Assembly: GCA_031290075.1 (NCBI GenBank) | Contig: JAITOG010000094.1 | Span: 1 to 5,576 of the forward strand | From: Holosporales bacterium | GTDB taxonomy: Bacteria > Pseudomonadota > Alphaproteobacteria > BNTO01 | Reading direction: 5' to 3' | Length of the DNA: 5,576 nt | Part shown: piece by piece, positions 1-5,566 of the stretch | Numbering within the stretch: position 1 is the stretch's first letter | How the letters are laid out: each line of letters begins with the position of its first letter | Translations under genes and position numbers: made by a program | The notes under the pieces: generated by a model | Seen by the model: only the letters and a program-made list of their open reading frames with translations | The model's database searches: none | What the model was told of the DNA's origin: nothing

Positions 1-2
1 AA

Positions 3-212
3 AAAGTCACACCAAAAAAGATTATGGAGCTATGGAGAAACCATTGGAATATTGAAAATAAATTGCACTGGGTGAGAGATATACTGGGGCCCCCAAAGAA
101 TGCGGATTTTAATTGCTGCCAATCCTTGAAATCCAGGAAGTTTGAATGCGCAATTTTTTGGGGTTTGGGTATAGCTTATATTCGTACTCAAAAACACAAG
201 AATGTTTGTTGA
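3..212 (+). pseudogene. C-terminal remnant of an ISAs1-type (IS4-like DDE) transposase
   Basis: The frame is open from the left edge to a TGA at 210-212, so the 5' part lies outside the window. Positions 42-80 encode HWNIENKLHWVRD, which matches the conserved HW-x-IEN-x-LHWV block near the C-terminus of ISAs1-family transposases; the Glu of IEN is the expected third catalytic acid of the DDE triad. Past this block the match fades at a GC-rich palindrome (85-95, TGGGG-C-CCCCA), where the family usually continues with an F-x-ED stretch. The end, IRTQKHKNV, again looks like family C-termini. A second frame (about 128-163) reads IQEV, a stop, then MRNFL, which resembles the family's downstream helix and suggests a frameshift. 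I read it as a decayed insertion-sequence end, not an active gene. The family call is fairly secure, the decay less so. It faces glmM tail to tail. Confidence 0.7.
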
Positions 213-229
213 AATATGAAGATCTCTAC

Positions 230-256
230 AAAAAAAAGTCTGGATTTAGCAGTCTC
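230..256 (-). terminator. Possible rho-independent terminator of the ftsH-glmM operon
   Basis: Read on the minus strand, 15 nt after the glmM stop, GACTG and CAGAC (254-250 and 242-238) can pair around a 7-nt loop with one A-A mismatch, extended by one A-U and one G-U pair, and are followed directly by eight T (237-230). The T-tract and position fit a terminator, but the stem is short and imperfect. Confidence 0.4.
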
Positions 257-270
257 AAACAATTTGTATT

Positions 271-1665
271 TTATACAGTCCCGAAAATTATATCCTCAAT
301 TTTCTCAAAAGTTTGATCAATAATATTTATATTGATGTGTTGAACCATAATTCTTAAAACTGGTTCTGTTCCTGAGCGGCGTACAATAATTTTCCCTTTA
401 TTCCCAAAAACACTTTGATTCATAGCTTTAATTTCATCTATCATATTGTCGGTGATTTCATTTTTTTCTGAATCTATTTTGAAATTTTTTATCCTCTTAG
501 GAGTTTCTTTAAAAATAGGAAAAATATCATCGATTTTTTTATTTTTTTCAACCAAAATTCCTAAAACTTGTAAAGCCGCAATAATCCCATCTCCAGTTGT
601 TGTGTAATCACTAAGTATTATATGCCCAGATTCCTCGCCTCCAAGATTACTTTGAGTATTCCTCATTTTTTCAACAACGTTTTTATCTCCAACAGCAGAT
701 TCGACATGTGAAATTCCAATAGAATTTAAATATTCTGAAAGCCCAATATTAGACATACATGTTGAGACAACACCACCACATAAAATCCCTTTTTCTTGCC
801 AATTTTTAGCTATTAAAGCTAAAATTTGATCCCCATTTATAATCTCCAAACTTGGTGTTACAATTAAGATTCTATCGGCATCACCATCAAGAGCAATTCC
901 TATATCAGCTTGATTTTCTTTCATGCTTTCAAATAAAGCGTTTGGATATAGAACGCCGCAATCTTTATTTATATTATGGCCATTTGGATTATCTCCTATT
1001 GTTGATACAGTTGCTCCAAGTTCCCAAAAAACGTAAGGGGCAACTTTATATGCAGCGCCATTAGCGCAATCTAAGGCAATTTTTATTCCTTCAAGATTAT
1101 AACCTTTTGGAAAAGTGGCTTTAACAAATTCCACATATCGCCCCGCAGCATCGTTTAAACGGATTGCTCCACCGCAATCTTCAGGTAATTGTAAATCTTC
1201 ATTTTCTATAATATTTTCTATAGATTGTTCCACGTTATGATCAAGTTTTATTCCATTAGAATCAAAAAATTTTATTCCATTGTCAAAATAAGGATTATGC
1301 GAAGCGGAAATCATTATTCCAACGTCTGCTCGCAGGGAGCGCACCAACATTGCAATTGCAGGAGTTGGTAATGGGCCAAGCATAATAACATTGGCTCCTT
1401 GAGCTGTAAGCCCAGAAGTTAGGGCATTTTCTATCATATATCCAGAAAGCCGTGTATCTTTACCAATTACAACAGTCAGCTTATGAGGATCATGAATATG
1501 TTTTTCGTATGGAAAAAATGAAGTAAGAGCCGAATTTTCTCGCTTAGTAATGGCTTGCTTAAAATAGTAAGCTGCAGCTCGGCCAACCCTCATCATTACT
1601 TCTGGCGTAATAGGCCATTGATTTGCTTTTCCTCTAATTCCATCTGTTCCAAAAAGTTTAAACAT
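271..1665 (-). CDS. glmM: Phosphoglucosamine mutase GlmM
   Basis: This cytoplasmic enzyme interconverts glucosamine-6-phosphate and glucosamine-1-phosphate, the step before GlmU in UDP-GlcNAc synthesis for peptidoglycan and lipopolysaccharide. The 464 residues show the whole alpha-D-phosphohexomutase fold: N-terminal FGTDGIRG (5-12), the active-site loop ISASHNP with the phosphorylated serine at S122, the metal loop DGDADR with D260, D262 and D264, the sugar-binding GGEESGH (342-348) and the phosphate-binding RRSGTEP (429-435). The protein is about 20 residues longer than the usual ~445, and the excess lies at about 41-62, before VVIGKDTRLSGYM. The ATG is 22 nt after the ftsH stop, and its Shine-Dalgarno is weak (GAG about 12 nt upstream), which hints at translation following ftsH. 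The ftsH-glmM order is standard in alphaproteobacteria. All catalytic residues are present, so it should be functional. Confidence 0.97.
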   Translation of the reverse strand: MFKLFGTDGIRGKANQWPITPEVMMRVGRAAAYYFKQAITKRENSALTSFFPYEKHIHDPHKLTVVIGKDTRLSGYMIENALTSGLTAQGANVIMLGPLPTPAIAMLVRSLRADVGIMISASHNPYFDNGIKFFDSNGIKLDHNVEQSIENIIENEDLQLPEDCGGAIRLNDAAGRYVEFVKATFPKGYNLEGIKIALDCANGAAYKVAPYVFWELGATVSTIGDNPNGHNINKDCGVLYPNALFESMKENQADIGIALDGDADRILIVTPSLEIINGDQILALIAKNWQEKGILCGGVVSTCMSNIGLSEYLNSIGISHVESAVGDKNVVEKMRNTQSNLGGEESGHIILSDYTTTGDGIIAALQVLGILVEKNKKIDDIFPIFKETPKRIKNFKIDSEKNEITDNMIDEIKAMNQSVFGNKGKIIVRRSGTEPVLRIMVQHININIIDQTFEKIEDIIFGTV

Positions 1666-1687
1666 TAAATTATCTATCTCATTTTTT

Positions 1688-3577
1688 TTATTTCTTTTGC
1701 TTTTTTGAGGGTGATTTTTCTACTATTTTTTTTCTTTTTTCAGCCTTTTTTTTCTTTTCTTCTGTTTGGATTATAGGCGCTTTAATAATTGGAGGAAGTG
1801 TTCCCCCTTCAATTACAGTACGAATTTCTGCTCCATCAAGAGTTTCTCTTTCAAGCATTGCATTTGCAAGATCATAAAGCTGTTTTTCATGTTCTTTTAA
1901 TATAGCTTTTGCTTTTTCAAAACAAGTATTAATAATTTTTTTAACTTCTTCATCAATAACTTGGAATGTAAACTCAGAGAATTCTTTTTGCTCATAATAC
2001 ATTTCTCCGCCAAAACAGCTTTGGAAACCTATTTTTTCACTCATTCCCCAGTCCATAACCATACTGCGAGCTAAATTTGTTGCAGATTTTATATCTGAAG
2101 AAGCTCCTGTTGTTATGAAATCTGCGCCAAAAACCATTTCTTCTGAAATTCTTCCTCCAGTTGAAACCATTATATCGGCAATAAGCGATTGATAGGAAAC
2201 AGAAATTTGATCCTCAAGCGGCAAGCTCACAACCATACCAAGTGCGTCTCCTCGTGGAATTATTGTTGCTTTATGCAAAGGATGCGATCCAGGAGTATAA
2301 AATGAAACAATTGCATGCCCAGCTTCGTGAAAAGCCGTCATACGTTTGCATTCATCAGTTAGAACCAATGATCGCCGTTCTGCTCCCATCATTACTTTAT
2401 CCTTTGCTTCTTCAAGCTCTTGCATGCCAACTTTCTTTAAGTCTCTTCGTGCAGCTAACAACGCCGCTTCGTTTACAAGGTTAGCTAAATCCGCTCCAGA
2501 AAAACCAGGGGTTCCTCTAGCTAAAACCATTGAATCAACATCATCAGATAGCGGAACTTTTTTAAAATGAACTTTCAAAATCCTTTCACGGCCCTGTAAA
2601 TCGGGGATAGGAACAACAACTCTGCGATCAAATCTTCCAGGTCTGAGCAATGCCGTATCTAAAACATCTGGCCTGTTTGTTGCCGCAATAACAATAACTG
2701 TTTGGCTCTCTTCAAAACCATCCATTTCAACTAATAATTGATTCAGTGTTTGTTCACGTTCGTCATTTCCTCCGCCAAATCCAGCGCCTCTTCTGCGGCC
2801 TACAGCATCGATTTCGTCAATAAATATAATACAAGGGCTATTTTTCTTTGCTTGGCCAAAAAGATCGCGAACACGGCTTGCTCCAACTCCAACAAAAACT
2901 TCCACAAAATCAGATCCTGCAATACTGTAAAATGGTACATCAGCTTCTCCAGCGATGGCTTTAGCTAATAATGTTTTCCCAGTTCCTGGGGGACCAACAA
3001 GTAAAAATCCTTTCGGGATTTTCCCTCCCAATTTTTGAAATTTTTGAGGATCTTTAAGGAAATCAATAACTTCTTGAAGTTCTTGCTTAGCCTCATCTGC
3101 TCCAGCAACATCATCAAATGTTACTTTAACTTTTTTCTCACTAGCCATTTTAGCTTGAGATTTTCCAAAACCAAGTGCTTTATTATTTCCTGAGCTAATC
3201 TGTTTAGCAGAGAAAAACATTAATAATCCTATTATGAGAAACGGAAGCCAAGGCAAAATTAAATTCCAGAAGGAAAATTCCTGTTCAATGGGTTTTGCTG
3301 AAATAGATATTCCTTTATCAAGCAGATCTTGAATGGGGACGTAATAACTGGGAGAGTATGTTGAAAAAACTTTTCCATCTTTTGTTTTTCCCAATATATT
3401 CTGTCCTTTTATTTGTACTTCAGTTATATTATTAGATTTTACTGCTTCAATAAATTGAGAATAAGTATAAACAAGGTCTGTTTTATGCTCTTCTGCATCT
3501 GTTAATATTTTAACCAATAAAAATACTGTGGCAAAAACAATAAGCCAAATTAAAAGGTGTTTAGGTTTAAAATACAA
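1688..3577 (-). CDS. ftsH: ATP-dependent zinc metalloprotease FtsH
   Basis: FtsH is a membrane-anchored hexameric AAA+ protease that extracts and degrades damaged membrane proteins and some short-lived regulators; in E. coli these include LpxC and the heat-shock sigma factor. The 629 residues follow family order: transmembrane helix at about 7-24, periplasmic domain, second helix at about 104-122, AAA+ module with Walker A GPPGTGKT (195-202), pore loop FVG (228-230), Walker B IIFIDEID (250-257) and second region of homology ending RPGRFDR (312-318), then the peptidase site HEAGH (417-421) with D495 of GASSD as likely third zinc ligand. The tail from about 607 is almost all Lys and Glu. The start is TTG: an in-frame TAA lies 12 nt upstream (3592-3590), no ATG or GTG lies between, and GAGG (3586-3583) sits 5 nt before the TTG. 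It probably shares a transcript with glmM. No convincing promoter is visible. Confidence 0.98.
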   Translation of the reverse strand: MYFKPKHLLIWLIVFATVFLLVKILTDAEEHKTDLVYTYSQFIEAVKSNNITEVQIKGQNILGKTKDGKVFSTYSPSYYVPIQDLLDKGISISAKPIEQEFSFWNLILPWLPFLIIGLLMFFSAKQISSGNNKALGFGKSQAKMASEKKVKVTFDDVAGADEAKQELQEVIDFLKDPQKFQKLGGKIPKGFLLVGPPGTGKTLLAKAIAGEADVPFYSIAGSDFVEVFVGVGASRVRDLFGQAKKNSPCIIFIDEIDAVGRRRGAGFGGGNDEREQTLNQLLVEMDGFEESQTVIVIAATNRPDVLDTALLRPGRFDRRVVVPIPDLQGRERILKVHFKKVPLSDDVDSMVLARGTPGFSGADLANLVNEAALLAARRDLKKVGMQELEEAKDKVMMGAERRSLVLTDECKRMTAFHEAGHAIVSFYTPGSHPLHKATIIPRGDALGMVVSLPLEDQISVSYQSLIADIMVSTGGRISEEMVFGADFITTGASSDIKSATNLARSMVMDWGMSEKIGFQSCFGGEMYYEQKEFSEFTFQVIDEEVKKIINTCFEKAKAILKEHEKQLYDLANAMLERETLDGAEIRTVIEGGTLPPIIKAPIIQTEEKKKKAEKRKKIVEKSPSKKQKK

Positions 3578-3582
3578 ATCTA

Positions 3583-3586
3583 CCTC
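3583..3586 (-). promoter_or_regulatory. ftsH ribosome binding site (supports TTG start)
   Basis: GAGG on the minus strand ends 5 nt before the TTG at 3577. With the in-frame stop just upstream it fixes TTG as the start. It lies only 2 nt from the hairpin at 3589-3608. Confidence 0.7.
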
Positions 3587-3588
3587 AC

Positions 3589-3608
3589 TTTACTTTAGGC
3601 AAAGTAAA
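3589..3608 (-). promoter_or_regulatory. Perfect 8-bp hairpin next to the ftsH ribosome binding site
   Basis: TTTACTTT (3589-3596) and AAAGTAAA (3601-3608) are exact inverted repeats around a 4-nt loop. In the transcript the stem would end 2 nt before the GAGG of ftsH. It could be a dyad operator in the DNA or a weak leader hairpin that affects ribosome access. The structure is directly visible; the regulatory role is inferred. All but two of the pairs are A-U, so the RNA stem would be heat-labile. Confidence 0.45.
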
Positions 3609-3678
3609 AATAATTTAAGATTTCCAATAAAAGAATAATACCGCACGTTTGCCATTTTTTATACCAAAATTTCTAATC

Positions 3679-3717
3679 ACCCGACGTTTTTGAAAAACTT
3701 TTTTAAAAATGTCGGGT
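3679..3717. repeat. 13-bp inverted repeat (hairpin) with GC-rich base
   Basis: Arms 3679-3691 (ACCCGAC then GTTTTT) and 3705-3717 pair along 13 positions with one G-T wobble, around a 13-nt loop that is itself A- and T-rich. Further outside, TC (3677-3678) and GA (3721-3722) could extend the stem across a 3-nt bulge. Neither strand has a T-tract after the stem, so it is not a typical terminator. It could be the end of a miniature or dispersed repeat element. Confidence 0.6.
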
Positions 3718-3812
3718 GGTGAGTTATGAAAAGAGTTTTCCAAACACGATGCTTTCGTTCAAAAAAAAGCGAAGTATGAGCACAAAGTTTTCACCCCACC
3801 TGGGAGGCAGTG

Positions 3813-3858
3813 CAATTTGATGATGTCCTGTTTGTACAATTTGGAAATGTCCTGTTTG
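3813..3858. repeat. Tandem pair of 22-bp direct repeats, 24-bp period
   Basis: The copies at 3813-3834 and 3837-3858 share CAATTTG and ATGTCCTGTTTG and differ only in the three bases between these blocks, giving 19 of 22 identical. Two short tandem boxes of this kind could be protein-binding sites, or part of an insertion-sequence end; IS21-family ends, for example, carry repeated boxes of this sort. No transposase is nearby, so the assignment is open. Confidence 0.6.
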
Positions 3859-3955
3859 GCCTCTCAAAAAATCCATAATTAATCTGTGATGATTTTGAGG
3901 GTATTTAGCATTTCTTAAAGGAAAAGTATTTTTAAAGCTGATATTTTGAAAATTA

Positions 3956-3987
3956 GGGATGTTGAAATATTCATATATCAACATCCC
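3956..3987. terminator. 10-bp perfect hairpin, possible bidirectional terminator
   Basis: GGGATGTTGA (3956-3965) and TCAACATCCC (3978-3987) are exact inverted repeats around a 12-nt loop. The plus strand continues ATTTTAAA and the minus strand TAATTTTC, so there is only a short T-run on either side. It may stop read-through from the ankyrin gene towards ftsH, or be the border of a repeat element. Confidence 0.4.
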
Positions 3988-4046
3988 ATTTTAAACTCTT
4001 TAACTCTTGGAGTTTTTTTAGCAAATTGTAAGAGTTTTTGGTTTGT

Positions 4047-4110
4047 TGAGAGTAAATTATTATGAATAACTTCCCTGTTTGTTGTAGGTAGAATCAAAAA
4101 TTTACTCTCA
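4047..4110. repeat. 12-bp perfect inverted repeat with 40-nt spacer
   Basis: TGAGAGTAAATT (4047-4058) and AATTTACTCTCA (4099-4110) match exactly in inverted orientation. The 40-nt spacer makes this look more like terminal inverted repeats of a very small element, or a large stem-loop, than a terminator. No target-site duplication is evident beside it. Confidence 0.55.
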
Positions 4111-4125
4111 GCGTTTCTGCGCTTC

Positions 4126-4146
4126 AAAAAAAACCTGGTATCAGTT
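4126..4146 (-). terminator. Possible terminator of the ankyrin-repeat gene
   Basis: Six nt after the ankyrin stop the minus strand reads AACTG, loop ATAC, CAG-G-TT with one bulged G, then a tract of eight T (4133-4126, the first two also pairing at the base of the stem). Position and T-tract fit an intrinsic terminator; the stem is short. Confidence 0.4.
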
Positions 4147-4152
4147 CCATAT

Positions 4153-5220
4153 CTATCTGAGCAACTTCTCCAATTCAGGATCTCTCCATTCATAAGCTAA
4201 ATCGAGTGGTGTACATCCATCCTGATCTTTAGCAGCTTTATTTGCTCCAGCAGCAAGTAATATGCTAACAATTTTTGTAAGTCCTCTAAAAGCTGCTATA
4301 TGAAGTGGTGTACATCCATCCTGATTTTTAGCCTCTTTATCTGCTCCAGCAGCAAGTAATACTCTAACAATTCTTGTATCCCCTATATAAGCTGCTTCAT
4401 AAAGAAATGGTATCCTTCCCATATTATCTTTAGCATTTACATCTGCTCCAGCATTAATTAATGCTCTAATAGTTCCTGTATTCCTCCAAGAAACTGCTTC
4501 AAAAAGTGGTGTCCTTCCCATATTATCTATAGTATTAACATCTGCTCCAACTTGAATTAATATTCTAACAGTTTTTGGATAATTATTAAAAATTCCTATA
4601 CGAAGTGGTGTCCTTCCCATATTATCTATAGCATTTACATCTGTTCCAACTCGAATTAATGTTGTAACAGTTTCTAGATGTAGATGCCCCAAAATTGCCT
4701 TATAAAGTGGCGTCTTTCCCTCATTATTTCTAGCATCTTTATTTGCTCCAAATTCAAGTAACATTCTAACAGCTTCTGTATGCCCTATAGAAGCTGCTTT
4801 ATGAAGTAGGGTATTTCCATCAGCATCTTCCTTATTCTTAGATTTAAAAATTAATTCCCTAACCTTTTCGTCTTTTTCACGTAATAACTGTAAAACACCA
4901 GGGACAGGGCCTAGTGAATCCGCAGGATTGAACGGGGTAGGAGACGAAAGTATTTGTACGAGTTGGTATACTTCATTAATTGCAAGAAAAAATTGCTCTT
5001 CCTCTCCTTCAGCAAAAAAAACAGGAGCAGCACGGTTTCCCCTACTTGGCCACAATCTACCAAAAGCATTGCTACAAAAAGTAAGCCATCTTTTAAACAA
5101 ATTCCTATCTCCTCTAGGTTGTAGCTTCCCTATTGCCTCTGCGCCATGAAATGTTTCGTGAGAAAAATTGCTTATCCCCAATAATGAAACAAGCACCGTA
5201 GTTTTATAAAATCTTTTCAT
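4153..5220 (-). CDS. Exported ankyrin-repeat protein, candidate host-interaction factor
   Basis: The function is unknown; ankyrin repeats are protein-binding modules, and intracellular bacteria often use such proteins on host targets. The 355 residues begin with a Sec-type signal: K2, R3 and K6, a hydrophobic stretch at 7-17, and an AEA site giving likely cleavage after A29. Residues 30-133 form a non-repeat segment without a recognised domain. Ankyrin repeats follow at 134-166, 167-200, 201-233, 234-266, 267-300 and 301-333, with a partial seventh to 355; the TPLH-x-AA and LL-x-x-GA signatures are clearest in the sixth, and repeats 2 and 5 have one extra residue. The ATG is well supported by AAGGAG 9 nt upstream. 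The gene stands alone, 575 nt from ftsH. At DNA level neighbouring repeats are nearly identical over 22-28 nt with a 99-nt period, so they duplicated recently. Export is inferred from the signal; host targeting is speculation. Confidence 0.9.
   Translation of the reverse strand: MKRFYKTTVLVSLLGISNFSHETFHGAEAIGKLQPRGDRNLFKRWLTFCSNAFGRLWPSRGNRAAPVFFAEGEEEQFFLAINEVYQLVQILSSPTPFNPADSLGPVPGVLQLLREKDEKVRELIFKSKNKEDADGNTLLHKAASIGHTEAVRMLLEFGANKDARNNEGKTPLYKAILGHLHLETVTTLIRVGTDVNAIDNMGRTPLRIGIFNNYPKTVRILIQVGADVNTIDNMGRTPLFEAVSWRNTGTIRALINAGADVNAKDNMGRIPFLYEAAYIGDTRIVRVLLAAGADKEAKNQDGCTPLHIAAFRGLTKIVSILLAAGANKAAKDQDGCTPLDLAYEWRDPELEKLLR
4205..4821 (-). repeat. 99-bp tandem repeats coding for ankyrin units
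   Basis: The 22-nt block at 4205-4226 recurs exactly at 4304-4325, and the 28-nt block at 4505-4532 recurs exactly at 4604-4631; a diverged copy of the second lies near 4406-4432. Each pair is 99 nt apart, one 33-residue ankyrin unit. Two sub-families are visible, coded as QDGCTPL (repeats 6 and 7) and DNMGR (repeats 3 to 5), so duplication happened separately at each end of the array. Confidence 0.8.
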
Positions 5221-5229
5221 TTTATATAT

Positions 5230-5235
5230 CTCCTT
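5230..5235 (-). promoter_or_regulatory. Strong Shine-Dalgarno of the ankyrin gene
   Basis: AAGGAG lies 9 nt before the ATG at 5220, inside a longer AAAAGGAGA. It is the best ribosome binding site in the window and fixes the start that includes the signal peptide. Confidence 0.85.
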
Positions 5236-5258
5236 TTAAAAAATTTAACCAAGTAACT

Positions 5259-5287
5259 ATATTAACACGAACTATGGATTAGGTGAA
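5259..5287 (-). promoter_or_regulatory. Weak candidate promoter of the ankyrin gene
   Basis: On the minus strand TTCACC (5287-5282) and TAATAT (5264-5259) are 17 nt apart; each matches the sigma-70 consensus at 4 of 6 positions. The leader to the ribosome binding site would be about 20 nt. In DNA this AT-rich such matches are common by chance. Confidence 0.25.
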
Positions 5288-5306
5288 AGCCCCTAAAATG
5301 GTGTAA

Positions 5307-5337
5307 TTGAAGGTTTTATTAGACTTCCTTCAAAACC
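5307..5337 (-). repeat. Two overlapping, mutually exclusive inverted repeats
   Basis: TTGAAGG (5307-5313) pairs with CCTTCAA (5327-5333), while GGTTTT (5312-5317) pairs with AAAACC (5332-5337). The arms overlap at both ends, so only one stem can form fully at a time. It lies about 85-115 nt before the ankyrin start, possibly upstream of its promoter. A role in a leader would require a start site further right than the candidate given. Confidence 0.4.
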
Positions 5338-5428
5338 AATTTCTTCTGCAAATTTGTTCGTCGCTTCGATGCTCGAATCCTCATGGGGTTTGGGTCCTTA
5401 CATCTCTACATAAAAATATCTCTTATAA

Positions 5429-5457
5429 ATCCCTGTTTACAAGGATCATTTTTTTTT
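5429..5457 (+). terminator. Imperfect hairpin followed by nine T
   Basis: ATCC (5429-5432) and GGAT (5443-5446) flank an inner TG/CA pair with a C-A mismatch, and T-tract 5449-5457 follows on the plus strand. No plus-strand gene precedes it within reach, so it may be a relic or chance structure. Confidence 0.2.
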
Positions 5458-5553
5458 AAAAGTCGAAAACAAGCCTTTTATTTTTTTGATAAAGTTGTTT
5501 TATATTAACTTAATTTATTAAAAATATTTTTAAATATCATAAAAAAATAGTTA

Positions 5554-5566
5554 GTTTACAGTAAAC
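5554..5566. promoter_or_regulatory. Perfect palindrome GTTTAC-A-GTAAAC, possible operator
   Basis: The 13-nt odd-length palindrome has 6-bp arms and is bracketed by two direct copies of ATAGTTAG (5547-5554 and 5567-5574), 20 nt apart, about two helical turns. This arrangement suits binding of a dimeric regulator. The regulated gene, if any, would lie to the right of the window. I do not recognise the regulator. Confidence 0.35.

Larger units (their letters stand above)
3578..4152. other. 575-nt intergenic region between the ankyrin gene and ftsH
   Basis: No credible gene is present. Two minus-strand frames (3724-3984, 86 codons; 3978-4193, 71 codons) lack ribosome binding sites, run through hairpins, and in the second case overlap the ankyrin gene's 3' end. 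What the region does hold is structure: hairpins at 3589-3608, 3679-3717 and 3956-3987, a long-loop inverted repeat at 4047-4110, a direct-repeat pair at 3813-3858 and a T-rich terminator-like site at 4126-4146. A less AT-rich patch lies at about 3790-3815. In many alphaproteobacteria tilS occupies the place upstream of ftsH; no trace of it is visible. The texture suggests remains of mobile or dispersed repeat sequence, but no recognisable transposase piece survives. Confidence 0.6.

Noticed and set aside
3724..3984. 86-codon minus-strand reading frame
   Set aside because: It has no ribosome binding site, its ATG lies in the arm of the 3956-3987 hairpin, and its text includes the translated direct repeats (QTGHFQIV/QTGHHQIA). 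It resembles no family I know.
4002..4019. Plus-strand AACTC-TTG-GAGTT stem followed by T-run
   Set aside because: Five weak base pairs with a 3-nt loop, and no plus-strand gene to end.
3978..4193. 71-codon minus-strand reading frame overlapping the ankyrin 3' end
   Set aside because: It starts inside the ankyrin gene in another frame without its own ribosome binding site, and runs through two inverted repeats and the T-tract. No recognisable domain.
4205..4821. Regularly spaced repeats that could suggest a CRISPR array
   Set aside because: The repeats are in frame, have a 99-nt period and code for ankyrin units; there are no unique spacers.
5319..5384. Very basic 21-codon minus-strand frame in the less AT-rich patch
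   Set aside because: Too short, no clear ribosome binding site, and it reads through the arms of the hairpins at 5307-5337. It may be translated repeat sequence.
5361..5390. tRNA-like T-arm text (CTCGAATCC)
   Set aside because: The flanking bases do not form a 5-bp T-stem, and no anticodon or D arm is present upstream on either strand.
5384..5395. 12-mer TGGGGTTTGGGT shared with 159-170 in the transposase remnant
   Set aside because: One 12-nt match within a window this size can arise by chance, and the flanks show no similarity.
5486..5515. Plus-strand promoter starting at TTGATA
   Set aside because: The -35 box is good, but no acceptable -10 hexamer lies at 16-18 nt, and no plus-strand gene follows in the window.
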